From Gammaproteobacteria bacterium (GTDB lineage: Bacteria; Pseudomonadota; Gammaproteobacteria; SZUA-152): 64,000 bases of DNA. The stretch's first letter is position 1. The number at the start of each line of letters is the position of its first letter. The stretch spans positions 47,743-111,742 of the forward strand of contig JAVVEP010000010.1 in NCBI GenBank assembly GCA_032250735.1. The letters run 5' to 3'. Below, piece after piece: positions 31,097 through 41,134 of this stretch. The notes below the pieces were generated by a model that was not told the DNA's origin, ran no database searches, and was given only the letters and a program-made list of their open reading frames with translations. The position numbers were made by a program, and so were the translations under genes.

Positions 31097-31975
31097 TCAG
31101 TGGCCACGTGCCTGCGCCATGACTTCCTCGGCAAAGTTTTCGACCTTCTTCTCGATACCTTCGCCTACTTCCAGACGGTCAAAACCGACCACGGTGGCGC
31201 CTGCCGCTTTCAGCAGCTGCTCAACCGTCTGATCCGGGTTTTTCACAAACGGCTGGCCGGTCAGGGTAATCTCCTTGAGGAATTTCTTGATCCGACCGTC
31301 GACCATCTTTTCGATGATTTCCGCGGGCTTGCCACTCTCGGCGGCCTGCGCGACAAAGATCTCTTTCTCTTTTTCGATCAGCGCCGGCGACACTTCCGCC
31401 TCGGAAACACAGGCAGGATTGCTGGCCGCCACATGCATGGCGATATCTTTCGCCAGTGCCTCATCGCCACCCTGCAATTCCACCAGCACGCCGATACGGC
31501 CACCGTGCAGGTAACAGCCCAGCACGCCGTCAGTGGTTTTGCTCACGAAACGACGCACATTCATGTTCTCACCCACCTTGGCGATCAGGTTCTTGGTGGC
31601 CGCTGCCACCGTCTCGCCATCGTCCATCGTCAATGCCAGCAGGGCATCGATATCGGCCGGCTTCTTGTCCAGCACCAGTTGCGCAACCGCCGAGGAGAAA
31701 TTCAGGAAATCATCACCCTTGGTGACAAAATCTGTCTCGCAGTTCACCTCGACCATCGCGGCATTTTTGCCGTCAGCGCTGGACTTGAATACGATCAAGC
31801 CTTCAGCCGCCGTACGTCCGGCCTTTTTGTCGGCCTTGGCCGCGCCACTTTTACGCATCAGCTCGATGGCGGCATCGATATCGCCGTCCACTTCCACCAG
31901 TGCCTTCTTGCATTCCATCATGCCGGCGCCGGTGCGCTCGCGCAGTTCTTTTACTAACCCAGCAGTAATTGCCAT
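31097..31975 (-). CDS. tsf: Elongation factor Ts
   Basis: A 292-residue nucleotide exchange factor for EF-Tu. It starts [25 protein letters not shown], here split for length, and carries the TDFV motif ([14 protein letters not shown]), the helical core and coiled-coil region. ATG 31975 is used because MAITAxxVKELR is the universal start; upstream codons are not conserved. It is transcribed after rpsB. Confidence 0.98.
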   Translation of the reverse strand: MAITAGLVKELRERTGAGMMECKKALVEVDGDIDAAIELMRKSGAAKADKKAGRTAAEGLIVFKSSADGKNAAMVEVNCETDFVTKGDDFLNFSSAVAQLVLDKKPADIDALLALTMDDGETVAAATKNLIAKVGENMNVRRFVSKTTDGVLGCYLHGGRIGVLVELQGGDEALAKDIAMHVAASNPACVSEAEVSPALIEKEKEIFVAQAAESGKPAEIIEKMVDGRIKKFLKEITLTGQPFVKNPDQTVEQLLKAAGATVVGFDRLEVGEGIEKKVENFAEEVMAQARGH

Positions 31976-32140
31976 TGTATTGTTCCTCGAATTAGGTCTT
32001 CGAATTCGCGGTTCGAATGTATTCCGCAAATGTCAGATGTTGTCTGTACTGCCGAAACCACCCGCAGGTGTGTGACAGTCCTTAAACAAATGTCGACCGG
32101 GTTGAGCCGGTCGACATGTTTGTTGCCTGCAGAGAGATAG

Positions 32141-32890
32141 TTAGCTGGCGGCCGCGGTTTCGTCGATTTCGACAAAGGCGTTTTCATCCGCGCCCCTGGG
32201 CTGCAAGGCAGCCGCACGACTCTCAACCACCGCATCGGCCACACCGCGCACGTACAGCTGAATGGCACGCATGGCGTCATCATTGCCGGGAATCACGTAA
32301 TCAACGCCGTCCGGATTGGTGTTGGTATCCACGATACCCACCACCGGGATGCCCAGCTTGCGGGCTTCAGAGACGGCGATCTTTTCGTGGCCCACATCAA
32401 TGATGAACACCGCCGCAGGCAGACCCGTCATGTCCTTGATACCGCCCAGGCTGCGTTCCAGCTTTTCCATCTCGCGGGTCATCATCAGCGCTTCTTTCTT
32501 GTTGACCTTGGCAAAGCTGCCGTCGGCCGCCATGACTTCCAGCTCCTTGAGACGCTTGATGGAATTCTTCACGGTGTTGAAATTGGTGAGCATGCCGCCC
32601 AACCAGCGGTGATTGACGTAAGGCATACCCGCACGATCGGCATGTTCCTTGATGCTGTCACGGGCGGCGCGCTTGGTGCCGACGAACAGGACCTTGCCCT
32701 TGCCGGCAGCCAGTTTGCCCAGGAAGTTGGTTGCCTCTTTATATAAAGGCAGGGACTTTTCCAGGTTGATGATATGGATTTTATTGCGTTCGCCAAAGAT
32801 GTAGGGTGCCATCTTGGGATTCCAATAACGGGTTTGGTGACCGAAATGAACGCCGGCCTCCAGCATTTGACGCATAGTAATTTGAGACAT
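32141..32890 (-). CDS. rpsB: 30S ribosomal protein S2
   Basis: A 249-residue ribosomal protein. Hallmarks: [56 protein letters not shown] and [23 protein letters not shown] 32890 is preceded by a strong AGAAGGAG ribosome-binding site. A long leader with an inverted repeat precedes it, as expected if S2 controls its own mRNA. Confidence 0.98.
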   Translation of the reverse strand: MSQITMRQMLEAGVHFGHQTRYWNPKMAPYIFGERNKIHIINLEKSLPLYKEATNFLGKLAAGKGKVLFVGTKRAARDSIKEHADRAGMPYVNHRWLGGMLTNFNTVKNSIKRLKELEVMAADGSFAKVNKKEALMMTREMEKLERSLGGIKDMTGLPAAVFIIDVGHEKIAVSEARKLGIPVVGIVDTNTNPDGVDYVIPGNDDAMRAIQLYVRGVADAVVESRAAALQPRGADENAFVEIDETAAAS

Positions 32891-32937
32891 AGTAAACTCC
32901 TTCTGGGTTAAGCCTCCACGCGTCCCATACGCCAACC

Positions 32938-32977
32938 CTGTGCTGACTAGACCCTAACGAAACGTTAGCTAGCACAG
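32938..32977 (-). promoter_or_regulatory. rpsB leader hairpin (candidate S2 autoregulatory structure)
   Basis: In the 5-prime leader of rpsB an inverted repeat pairs CTGTGCT with AGCACAG, extended by CTAG and TAAC/GTTA segments around a GTTTC loop. In many gammaproteobacteria S2 binds a structured rpsB leader to repress rpsB-tsf. The match here is by position and shape only. Confidence 0.45.
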
Positions 32978-33173
32978 CAGGGGCACCCTGGCATACGTGT
33001 CGACACGTGTGTGGATTACAGGGTCAGACAATGGCAACATGGCCATGCTTTCCCCAGTGATTGCTCTTTCATTGCGACGCTTTGCAAAAACAGCGCGGGC
33101 TTTATACCATACCCGGCCTTTTACAACAATCTGTTACCTCGATTTTGGGGTCAAACCGGCAGTAAAAAACACT

Positions 33174-33941
33174 ATGAGCATTACCCTGAAAACCCCCGAT
33201 GAGATCGAAAAGATGCGTGTGGCCGGCCACTTAGCGGCCGAACAGCTGCGAATGATCGCCCCGCACATCAAGCCTGGCGTCAGCACCGACGAACTCGACC
33301 AGATCTGCCACGATTACACCCTGAACGTGCAGCAGGCGATCCCGGCGCCGCTGAACTACCACGGCTACCCCAAATCCATCTGCACCTCGGTGAATCACCA
33401 GGTCTGCCACGGCATCCCCAGCGACAAAAGGCTGAAAAACGGCGACATCGTCAATATCGACGTCACCGTCATCAAGGACGGCTACCACGGCGACACCAGC
33501 AAGATGTTCTTTGTCGGCGAGCCCTCGATCCTCGCCGAGCGGCTCTGCCGGGTGAGCCACGAGTGCATGAAACTGGGCATCGAGATGGTCAGACCGGGCA
33601 TTCATCTGGGCGATATCGGCCATGCCATCCAGCGACACGCCGAGGCCAATCACTTTTCTGTGGTGCGGGAATACTGCGGCCACGGCATCGGCAAGGTGTT
33701 CCACGAGGAGCCCCAGGTGCTGCACTATGGCAGCCCGGGTACCGGCATCATCCTCGAACCGGGCATGACCTTCACCATCGAACCCATGATCAACGCCGGC
33801 AAGCGCCATGTGAAAATGCTCAATGACGGCTGGACCGTGGTCACCAAGGATCGCAGCCTCTCCGCCCAGTGGGAGCACACCCTGCTGGTCACCAAAGATG
33901 GCCACGAGGTACTGACCCAGCTCCCGGGTGACGAACTCTAA
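33174..33941 (+). CDS. map: Methionine aminopeptidase, type I
   Basis: A 255-residue dinuclear metalloprotease that removes the initiator Met. It starts ITLKTPDEIEKMRVAGHLAA and carries CTSVNHQVCHGIPSDKRL, the metal-binding Asp residues in VNIDVTVIKDGYHGDTSKMF, GHGIGKVFHEEPQVLHYG and a C-terminal metal-binding Glu in SAQWEHTLLVT. ATG 33174 is chosen by homology; the long upstream in-frame extension is not family-like. Divergent from rpsB, the standard arrangement. Confidence 0.97.
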   Translation: MSITLKTPDEIEKMRVAGHLAAEQLRMIAPHIKPGVSTDELDQICHDYTLNVQQAIPAPLNYHGYPKSICTSVNHQVCHGIPSDKRLKNGDIVNIDVTVIKDGYHGDTSKMFFVGEPSILAERLCRVSHECMKLGIEMVRPGIHLGDIGHAIQRHAEANHFSVVREYCGHGIGKVFHEEPQVLHYGSPGTGIILEPGMTFTIEPMINAGKRHVKMLNDGWTVVTKDRSLSAQWEHTLLVTKDGHEVLTQLPGDEL

Positions 33942-34039
33942 CCGTCTGCCGGACTCAGGATGGCGGGGCCGCAGGGATGCCCATCCGCCGCTCACAACAC
34001 CATTCATCCCCAGCCAAAATCCCCAACCAAGGCCCCGCA

Positions 34040-36697
34040 ATGAAGACTCCATGCGATCAACTCTGTAACTGGCAGGAATTTGATACCGCCGTCGCAGAGG
34101 CCCGCACGCCATTAAGCATCTTTCGCGCCCAGCTGGAATCCGCCAAGCGGACGCTCAAGGCGCAATTTGAGTCCGGCACCCCGGTGCAGGAACTGGTGGC
34201 CCAGCGGGCGAGCCTCATTGACGAAATGCTGGTGCGCATCTGGTCCCGCTACCTCGGCGACAGTCAGGACATCGCCCTGGTCGCCGTCGGCGGCTATGGC
34301 CGCGCCGAACTGCACCCGGCCTCGGACATCGATCTGCTGATCCTCACCGCCGATAGCGCAGTCATCGAGCACTACGCGGCGAAGATCGAGCAGTTCCTGC
34401 TGTTTTTATGGGACCTCGGGCTGGAGGTGGGACACAGCACCCGCAGCATCACCGACTGTGTCGAACAGGCCACCGCCGACATCACCATCGCCACTAACCT
34501 GATGGAGGCCCGCCTGCTGACGGGGCCGGAGGCGCTGTTCGGGAAGATGAAACAGGCCGTCGGCCCGGAACGGATCTGGCCCAGCCTGAAATTTTTCCGC
34601 GCCAAACGGGAGGAGCAGATCGCCCGGCATCGCCGCTTTCATGACAGCGCCTACAATCTGGAGCCCAATATCAAGGAAAATCCCGGCGGCCTGCGGGATC
34701 TGCAGGTCATCGGCTGGGTCGCCAAACGCCATTTCGGCGTCGACACCCTGCACGACCTGGTCGGCCACGGCTTCCTCACCGAGGATGAATTCCACACCCT
34801 CATCGAGGCGCAGAATTTTCTCTGGCGCATCCGCTTTGCCCTGCACACGCTCACCGGCCGGCGCGAGGATCGGCTACTGTTTGACCATCAGCGCACCCTG
34901 GCCACACAGTTTGGCTACAGGGATGAGAAAAACCGCCTGGCCGTCGAACATTTCATGAAGGAATACTACCGCACGGTGCTGGAGCTTTCGCGGCTCAACG
35001 AAATGCTGCTGGACCTGTTTGAAGAAACCATCCTCTTTCAGGGTAACCATGAAAAGCCTCTAGCCATTAATGAGCGCTTCCAGTCACGCCACGGCAAACT
35101 GGAAGTCACCCACCCCGAGGTATTCGTACAAACCCCCTGGGCCCTGCTGGAACTGTTTGTCCTCGGCGCGCGCGACCCCAAACTGCGCGGCGTTGCGGCA
35201 AACACCATTCGTCTGATACGCCAGCACCATTATCTGATCGACGAAGACTTCCGCAACAACCCGCACTGCCACCAGTTGTTCCTGGAGCTGTTCCGCCAGG
35301 GTGCCGGTTTAACCCATGAGCTGCGGCGCATGAATCGCTATGGCGTACTGGCCGCCTACCTTCCGGTGTTCGGCAACATCGTGGGACAGATGCAGCACGA
35401 CCTGTTCCATGTCTACACCGTCGATGAACACACCATGTTTGTGGTGCGTAATCTACGCCGCTTCACCGTACCCGAATTTGCCGACGAATTTCCGCTCTGC
35501 AGCAGGATCATCCAGCGCATCGAGCGACAGGAAGTGCTGATGCTGGGTGGATTCTTTCATGACATCGGCAAAGGCCGCGGCGGAGACCACTCCAGGTTAG
35601 GCGCCATCGATGCCGCCATCTTCTGCCGCAAACACGGCATTGACCCACACGATACCGAGCTGATCAAGTGGCTGGTGGAGAGCCATCTCATCATGTCCTC
35701 CACCGCACAGCGCAAGGACATCAGCGACCCGGAAGTGATCGCCGAATTTGCCGCACAGGTCGGCGACCAGCAGCGACTGGATCATCTCTACCTGCTGACC
35801 GTGGCCGACATTCGCGCCACCAGCCCCAGCCTGTGGAATTCCTGGAAAGATGCCCTGCTCGCCGAGCTGTATCACGCCACCTCGCGCGCCCTCAGCCAGG
35901 GGCTGGACAAGCCGCTTGATCATCAGGAGCTGGCGGAAGACACGCAGGCCGAGGTGCTGGATCAATTAAAGCAAACCGAGACCGACACCAAGGCGATCGA
36001 AAACCAGTGGCAACACCTGGGACAGGACTATTTTTTACGCCATTCCGCCGAAGAGGTCGCCTGGCACACCCAGGCCATCATCGAACACCGCAAGCGGTAT
36101 CAACAACAGGATGTCCCACTGGTGGTTATGCGCGGCGAGACGGACCGTGGCGGCTCCGCGATCTTTGTCTATACCCGGGACAACAACTATCTGTTCGCCA
36201 CCATCACCGCCACCCTGGAGCAGCTCGGACTGGACATCATCGATGCGCGGGTTATCACCTCGGACGATGGCTTCACGCTGGATACCTTCCTGGTCCTGGA
36301 TCACAACCAGGAACTTATCACCGCCCCGGCGCGCAAAAAAGAGATCTGCGAGCGGCTCAACGAGAGCCTGCAACACCCGGAACAGATCGCCCAACCCAGC
36401 ACCCACTTTACGCGCCAGCAAAAGCATTTTCCCATTGCCACCAGGATATTGTTCCGCGAAGACCACAACAACCAGCGCACCTGCATGGAGGTCATCACCA
36501 ACGACCGCCCCGGCCTGCTGGCACGCATCGCCCGTGGCCTGCTGACCTGTAACATCCTGTTGCAGAACGCCAAGATATCCACCTTCGGCGAACGGGCCGA
36601 AGATATCTTTTTTATCAGCAACCTCAAAAAGCAGCCACTACTGGATGAAGAAAAGCAATGTCTGCGCGCGACCATTCGCCAACTGTTGGAGAAGTGA
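34040..36697 (+). CDS. glnD: Bifunctional uridylyltransferase/uridylyl-removing enzyme GlnD
   Basis: An 885-residue nitrogen sensor. Its nucleotidyltransferase domain (VGGYGRAELHPASDIDLLIL) uridylylates PII, its HD domain (LGGFFHDIGKGRGGDHSRLG) removes UMP, and two C-terminal ACT domains (IFVYTRDNNYLF and NDRPGLLARIARGL) sense glutamine. All key motifs are intact. ATG 34040 follows a CCAAGGCCCC stretch about 9 bases upstream and is chosen because the ORF region before it is not conserved. It lies 98 bp after map, the usual neighbour. Confidence 0.97.
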   Translation: MKTPCDQLCNWQEFDTAVAEARTPLSIFRAQLESAKRTLKAQFESGTPVQELVAQRASLIDEMLVRIWSRYLGDSQDIALVAVGGYGRAELHPASDIDLLILTADSAVIEHYAAKIEQFLLFLWDLGLEVGHSTRSITDCVEQATADITIATNLMEARLLTGPEALFGKMKQAVGPERIWPSLKFFRAKREEQIARHRRFHDSAYNLEPNIKENPGGLRDLQVIGWVAKRHFGVDTLHDLVGHGFLTEDEFHTLIEAQNFLWRIRFALHTLTGRREDRLLFDHQRTLATQFGYRDEKNRLAVEHFMKEYYRTVLELSRLNEMLLDLFEETILFQGNHEKPLAINERFQSRHGKLEVTHPEVFVQTPWALLELFVLGARDPKLRGVAANTIRLIRQHHYLIDEDFRNNPHCHQLFLELFRQGAGLTHELRRMNRYGVLAAYLPVFGNIVGQMQHDLFHVYTVDEHTMFVVRNLRRFTVPEFADEFPLCSRIIQRIERQEVLMLGGFFHDIGKGRGGDHSRLGAIDAAIFCRKHGIDPHDTELIKWLVESHLIMSSTAQRKDISDPEVIAEFAAQVGDQQRLDHLYLLTVADIRATSPSLWNSWKDALLAELYHATSRALSQGLDKPLDHQELAEDTQAEVLDQLKQTETDTKAIENQWQHLGQDYFLRHSAEEVAWHTQAIIEHRKRYQQQDVPLVVMRGETDRGGSAIFVYTRDNNYLFATITATLEQLGLDIIDARVITSDDGFTLDTFLVLDHNQELITAPARKKEICERLNESLQHPEQIAQPSTHFTRQQKHFPIATRILFREDHNNQRTCMEVITNDRPGLLARIARGLLTCNILLQNAKISTFGERAEDIFFISNLKKQPLLDEEKQCLRATIRQLLEK

Positions 36698-36774
36698 AAT
36701 GGGAAACCATGCGTGGCAAATGACTAAGGCATCAAGTTTACGATCGACTCCAAAACCATAAGCGGCAAACCACA

Positions 36775-37197
36775 ATGAACCTCTACCCCATCATCCTCGC
36801 CCTCGTCGCCCTGGGCGGTATCGGCATCAGCCTCTGGGGCTGGATGATCCTGCAAAAATCCCGCCGCACCCGACAATGGCCCCGCACCACAGGCAGGATC
36901 GAGGTCTCTGAACCGCGCTCCGCAGAAAACGACCTGTTGCCCGAGATCGTCTTCAGCTATCGGCTTGATGGAAAAGACTATCGCCGGCCGTTCACCTTTC
37001 CCGAAGGCACCCACCCTCTGCCGGAATTCGCAACCTTCTACAATAAAAAATACCCGGTCGGCGCAGCAGTGGACATCTATTACAAGCCCGACCAACCTGA
37101 AATAGCCACCCTTGAACCCGGCGCGCAAGGCGACTGGATGATTCTGGCCATGGGTATTGCAATGACCCTGGGTGGTACACTGAGTTTATTGCTGTAG
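36775..37197 (+). CDS. DUF3592 membrane protein
   Basis: A 140-residue protein with an N-terminal membrane helix (IILALVALGGIGISLWGWMIL), a soluble beta-rich domain (WPRTTGRIEVSEPRS, EIVFSYRLDGKDYRRPFTF, KYPVGAAVDIYYKPDQPEIA) and a C-terminal helix (MILAMGIAMTLGGTLSLLL). This is the DUF3592 pattern, whose function is unknown. It lies 77 bp after glnD on the same strand. Confidence 0.85.
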   Translation: MNLYPIILALVALGGIGISLWGWMILQKSRRTRQWPRTTGRIEVSEPRSAENDLLPEIVFSYRLDGKDYRRPFTFPEGTHPLPEFATFYNKKYPVGAAVDIYYKPDQPEIATLEPGAQGDWMILAMGIAMTLGGTLSLLL

Positions 37198-37388
37198 CGG
37201 GACAACACCGTGCAGCTAAGGCGACAGCCGCTGCCGGCGACCGTTAATCCGCATTTTCAGCCAACCACACTCATACCCCCACCTGCTGACTGACTGCAGT
37301 TTCGCAAAATAATGTCTATGGTTATAGCATGCGGCCGCAACCCGGCGCGTTATGCCGCCTATTTATACCGACAAGGAGAAAATAAACC

Positions 37389-38471
37389 GTGGAATTTTTT
37401 GAGATGGAATTTATGGGCAATGATCTGCTCGACTGGCTGATCGCGTCGACGATCCTGGTCTCCAGCGTGATCCTGCTATGGATATTTCGCCGCCTGGTCG
37501 GCGGTCGCCTGAGCCATCGCGCCAGCCTCAGCAAGACCCACTGGAACAACATTATTGCCAAGCAGATTACCCGCACAAAATTACTCTTTCTGGTTGTGGT
37601 GGGACTCTATCTGGGATCGCTGTTTGTGGAACTCCCCGCACGCCTGGATGCCATGGTTTACAGCATTCTGGTGATTGCGCTATTGATTCAGGTCGGCATC
37701 TGGGGCGTCATACTGATCAGCGAACTGCTGGAATTATATGAGCGGCGCGCACTGGAAAAAAATGCGGCGGCAGTCGCCACCATCAACATCATCGGCCTGG
37801 CCAGCAAACTGGTGTTGTGGTCCATTGTGGCCCTGCTGGCCCTCGACAATCTCGGCATCAATATCACGGCCCTGGTGGCCGGCCTGGGCATCGGCGGCAT
37901 CGCGATCGCCCTGGCCCTGCAAAACATTCTCGGCGACCTGTTCGCCTCGCTGTCCATCGTGTTCGACAAGCCCTTTGTGATCGGCGATTTTGTGATTATC
38001 GATGAATACCTCGGCAGCATTGAGCACATCGGGCTGAAAACCACCCGCATCCGCAGCCTCTCCGGAGAACAACTGGTTTTTTCCAACTCGGACCTGCTCA
38101 ACAGCCGGATACGCAACTATGGCCGCATGTTCGAGCGGCGCGTGGTCAGCAGCCTCGGCGTGACCTATCAAACGCCACGAGAAAAACTCAAACTCATTCC
38201 GCTCATCATCAGGGAGGCCGTCGAGGCCCAGGAAAAAACCCGCTTCGACCGCGCCCACTTCATGAAATACGGCGACTACGCCCTGGCGTTCGAAACTGTC
38301 TACTACGTGTTATCCCCGGACTACAACACCTACATGGATATCCAGCAGGCGATTTACTTCGCCATTCACGAGCGCTTTGAACAGGAACAGATCGAATTTG
38401 CCTACCCGACCCAGACCCTGTTTATTTCTCAGCAAACCGAAAGCCAGCAGACCGAAAGCGCCGGCGGATAA
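37389..38471 (+). CDS. MscS-family small-conductance mechanosensitive channel
   Basis: A 360-residue channel with several N-terminal membrane helices and the pore-lining TM3 plus beta domain of MscS: NITALVAGLGIGGIAIALAL, then ILGDLFASLSIVFDKPFVIG. The cytoplasmic part continues with DEYLGSIEHIGLKTTRIRS and SNSDLLNSRIRNYGRM. It gates in response to membrane tension. The GTG start at 37389 is preferred over ATG 37404 because an AAGGAG ribosome-binding site lies 10 bases before it. The C-terminus has a short duplication, QQTESQQTES. Confidence 0.93.
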   Translation: MEFFEMEFMGNDLLDWLIASTILVSSVILLWIFRRLVGGRLSHRASLSKTHWNNIIAKQITRTKLLFLVVVGLYLGSLFVELPARLDAMVYSILVIALLIQVGIWGVILISELLELYERRALEKNAAAVATINIIGLASKLVLWSIVALLALDNLGINITALVAGLGIGGIAIALALQNILGDLFASLSIVFDKPFVIGDFVIIDEYLGSIEHIGLKTTRIRSLSGEQLVFSNSDLLNSRIRNYGRMFERRVVSSLGVTYQTPREKLKLIPLIIREAVEAQEKTRFDRAHFMKYGDYALAFETVYYVLSPDYNTYMDIQQAIYFAIHERFEQEQIEFAYPTQTLFISQQTESQQTESAGG

Positions 38472-38517
38472 CCGGCCCTGGAAGGGCCGGTAGGGTGGGC
38501 ACGTCTTTTGTGCCCAC
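38472..38517. repeat. Two adjacent palindromes between the MscS gene and uup
   Basis: CCGGCCC-loop-GGGCCGG (38472-38490), directly after the MscS stop, is followed by GTGGGCAC-GTCTTTT-GTGCCCAC (38495-38517). The first could terminate transcription, though it lacks a T-run. The second resembles a palindrome dispersed in many proteobacterial genomes, often seen as TAGGGTGGGCAC...GTGCCCACGC. Confidence 0.6.
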
Positions 38518-38585
38518 GCGGCATGGATGAACAATAACTAATGTAATGCTGCAAAACCTGAAGGTCTGTTGCGACCTCGGCGTGG

Positions 38586-40487
38586 TCAGCCTCTCTCGCC
38601 CGATTCCAGCTCTTCCCAGCGCGCAAAGCACAGTTCCAGTTCGTTGCCGACCTTTTCGAGCCGTGCCAGTGTGTTTGCACTTTGTTCCTTGTCCTGCTGA
38701 TAGAACTCCGGGGCATTAATCTGCTTTTGCAGTTCGCCTTGCTCGGCTTCGAGCGATTCCATCTTTGCCGGAAGGCCATCCAATTCCCGTTGCTCTTTGT
38801 AGCTGAGCTTTTTTGTCTTCACCGCGGCCTCGGTCTTCACCGTGTCGGCCTGACTGACTTTTGCGGTCCTCGCCACGGCCTTGTCACCGGGCTGGCGACG
38901 CTGGCGTAACCAGTCCTCGTAGCCACCGACGTAGTCATTCACCACGCCATCCCCTTCGAATACCAGGGTGCGGGTGACGACGTTGTCGAGAAAGGCGCGG
39001 TCATGACTCACCAGCAGCAGGGTGCCGGTGTATTCTCCCAGCAGCTCTTCCAGCAGCTCCAGGGTTTCAACGTCGAGGTCATTGGTCGGTTCGTCCATCA
39101 CCAGCAGGTTGGCGGGCTGGGTGAACAGGCGCGCCAGCAACAGACGATTGCGTTCACCGCCGGAGAGTGAGGAGACCGGTGAGCGCACCCGCTGTGGGGG
39201 AAACAGGAAATCCTGCAGGTAACTGATGACGTGTTTTTCACGGCCATTCACGGTCACCGTGTCGCTGCCGAAATTGAGGTTGTCCATCACGGACATATCC
39301 GGGTCGAGCACGGCACGCTGCTGGTCAAAATAGGCAATTTCCAGTTTGGTGCCCAGCTGCACGCTACCCGTTGTCGGTTGCAACTCGCCCAGCAGCAATT
39401 TCAGCAGGGTGGTTTTGCCCGCCCCATTGGGGCCGATGATGCCGATGCGGTCACCGCGCTGGATGCGGGTGGAAAAATTGCGCACGATGGTTTTATCACC
39501 ATAGCCGACGCTGGCATTCTCCACCTCGACCACCAGCTTGCCGGAGCGATCGGCCGTTTCGAGTTTCAGGTTGACCTTGCCCTGCACCTGACGGCGATCA
39601 CTGTATTCACGGCGCATGGCCTGCAGGGCGCGCACCCGGCCTTCGTTGCGCGTGCGGCGGGCCTTGATGCCCTGCCGTATCCAGACCTCTTCCTGTGCCA
39701 GCCGTTTGTCGAATTTGGCATTGTGGTCCGCCTCGATGGCGAGCGCCTCTTCTTTCTTTTGCAGATAGTTCTGGTAGTCCCCCGGCCAGGAGCTGATGTT
39801 GCCACGGTCCAGTTCCACGATGCGGGTTGCCAGGCGTTGCAGGAAGGCGCGGTCATGGGTGATGAACAACACGCTGCCATTCCAGCCCAGCAGGAATTCC
39901 TCCAGCCATTGAATGCCGGCGAGGTCGAGATGGTTGGTGGGCTCATCCAGCAGCAGCAGGTCGGGCTCCTTGACCAGGGCCTGCGCGAGCATGACCCTGC
40001 GCTTGAGACCACCGGACAGATCCGCCAGAGGCGTGTCGGCGGGCAGGTCCAGGCGGGTGATGACATCCTCCACCTTCTGTTCCAGGCGCCAGCCGTCCTC
40101 GGCCTCCAGCCTGCCCTGTAGCTCGGAGAGCCGATCCAGCACCGCGGCCGAGGCATCCTGCTCCAGCGACAGCACCACATGGTGATATTCGGCTAGTAGT
40201 TCGCCGACCCCTTCGAGGCCGGCGGTTATCACCTCAAACACCGTCTGATTCTGGTCCGCCGGGACCTCCTGTGCGAGATAGGCGATGCGCAAATTCTGCT
40301 GGCGCCAGACGCTGCCGTCATCCGGCAGTACGGCGCCGCGCAGGATTTGCATCAGGGTGGACTTGCCAGTGCCATTGCGCCCCACCAGGCAGACGCGCTC
40401 ACCGGGGTCAATCTGGAAATTGACCTTGTCCAGCAGTGCAACGTGGCCAAAGGCCAGGGAAACATTATCGAATTTTATAAGGGCCAT
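38586..40487 (-). CDS. uup: ABC-F family ATPase Uup
   Basis: A 633-residue soluble protein with two ABC ATPase domains: Walker A GRNGTGKST and GPNGAGKTT, signatures LSGGLKRRVML and LSGGERNRLLL. A linker with many Arg follows the first domain, and a C-terminal helical coiled coil (EAEQGELQKQINAPEFYQQD) is typical of Uup. Members act at the ribosome or in transposon excision stability rather than transport. It is monocistronic and convergent with the MscS gene. Confidence 0.94.
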   Translation of the reverse strand: MALIKFDNVSLAFGHVALLDKVNFQIDPGERVCLVGRNGTGKSTLMQILRGAVLPDDGSVWRQQNLRIAYLAQEVPADQNQTVFEVITAGLEGVGELLAEYHHVVLSLEQDASAAVLDRLSELQGRLEAEDGWRLEQKVEDVITRLDLPADTPLADLSGGLKRRVMLAQALVKEPDLLLLDEPTNHLDLAGIQWLEEFLLGWNGSVLFITHDRAFLQRLATRIVELDRGNISSWPGDYQNYLQKKEEALAIEADHNAKFDKRLAQEEVWIRQGIKARRTRNEGRVRALQAMRREYSDRRQVQGKVNLKLETADRSGKLVVEVENASVGYGDKTIVRNFSTRIQRGDRIGIIGPNGAGKTTLLKLLLGELQPTTGSVQLGTKLEIAYFDQQRAVLDPDMSVMDNLNFGSDTVTVNGREKHVISYLQDFLFPPQRVRSPVSSLSGGERNRLLLARLFTQPANLLVMDEPTNDLDVETLELLEELLGEYTGTLLLVSHDRAFLDNVVTRTLVFEGDGVVNDYVGGYEDWLRQRRQPGDKAVARTAKVSQADTVKTEAAVKTKKLSYKEQRELDGLPAKMESLEAEQGELQKQINAPEFYQQDKEQSANTLARLEKVGNELELCFARWEELESGERG

Positions 40488-40850
40488 AAAAGGGACTTTA
40501 GGGGGTGCTCAGCAGGCCTGCAGCGAAAACTGAAACCGATTTGAAGGAGCCGCGTATTCTAGTGCAGGTCGTTACGCATTACATCACCATCACACGGCTA
40601 TTTTGGTGAGATGATGGATGAGCTTACGGAAATGATTAAATGCGAAATGATGAAACACGGAGGGTATTGGTGCGGGGCACATTAAACAGTGAGCGATTAA
40701 AAAAGTGTATGCCCTGGACGGGCCAGGGCAAACACTTTCCTCCCCCCCTGTTCGAGGTGTGCAAGCATCTTACCCGCATCTCAAAACAGGTCAAGAGCCA
40801 AACCGCAAAAACTGGGCCGGACATTTTTAGCCCCTTGTTTTAACGCGCTA

Positions 40851-40890
40851 TTTAGTAGGACTTAGTAGGACATTAGTAGGGCATTAGCAC
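40851..40890. repeat. Short direct repeats (TTAGTAGGA-type)
   Basis: TTTAGTAGGA, CTTAGTAGGA, CATTAGTAGG and GCATTAGCAC follow one another with a 10-11 base spacing, so they lie on one face of the helix. This is iteron-like. They lie about 245 bases before the merR-like start. Confidence 0.65.
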
Positions 40891-40996
40891 GGCCCTTTTG
40901 CCGGGACCCCTGCGCGGCAGTGATGGCGGTGACAGACCCGTGCCGGGCCTCTGCCTTTCGCGGTCCCTCCGCCGCCCGCCACACGGGGCCGGAAAA

Positions 40997-41074
40997 GTGG
41001 ACAAAACTCACCTTTTTTGTCCACTTTCCTTGACATTTTGCCGGTACTGACCACAATTGGCCCCGATCTGGTCA
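40997..41074. promoter_or_regulatory. Inverted repeat and candidate promoter/operator of the MerR-ParA unit
   Basis: GTGGACAAAA (40997-41006) and TTTTGTCCAC (41015-41024) form a perfect 10-bp inverted repeat. TTGACA at 41030-41035 follows, with CACAAT 16 bases later as a weak -10. A second inverted repeat, TGACCA (41048-41053) and TGGTCA (41069-41074), overlaps the candidate -10. A MerR-family regulator is encoded 61 bases downstream, so autoregulation is plausible. Confidence 0.45.
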
Positions 41075-41134
41075 ACATTTACACAGCCGCAAAATGCCAC
41101 GGTTTAACCGTTGGCATAACGCAGTGGAGGGGCG

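Larger units (their letters stand above)
40488..41134. promoter_or_regulatory. 647-bp divergent control region upstream of the MerR-ParA unit
   Basis: No convincing gene. It contains a long interrupted hairpin at 40702-40738 (AAAGTGT and GCCCTGG arms), a run of direct repeats at 40851-40890, a perfect inverted repeat at 40997-41024, and the operator-like repeat described below. The density of structure is higher than in any other spacer of the window. Confidence 0.55.

Noticed and set aside
40636..40843. Overlapping short ORFs on both strands in the MerR-ParA control region
   Set aside because: They overlap a long hairpin and each other in opposite directions, without a convincing start or family.
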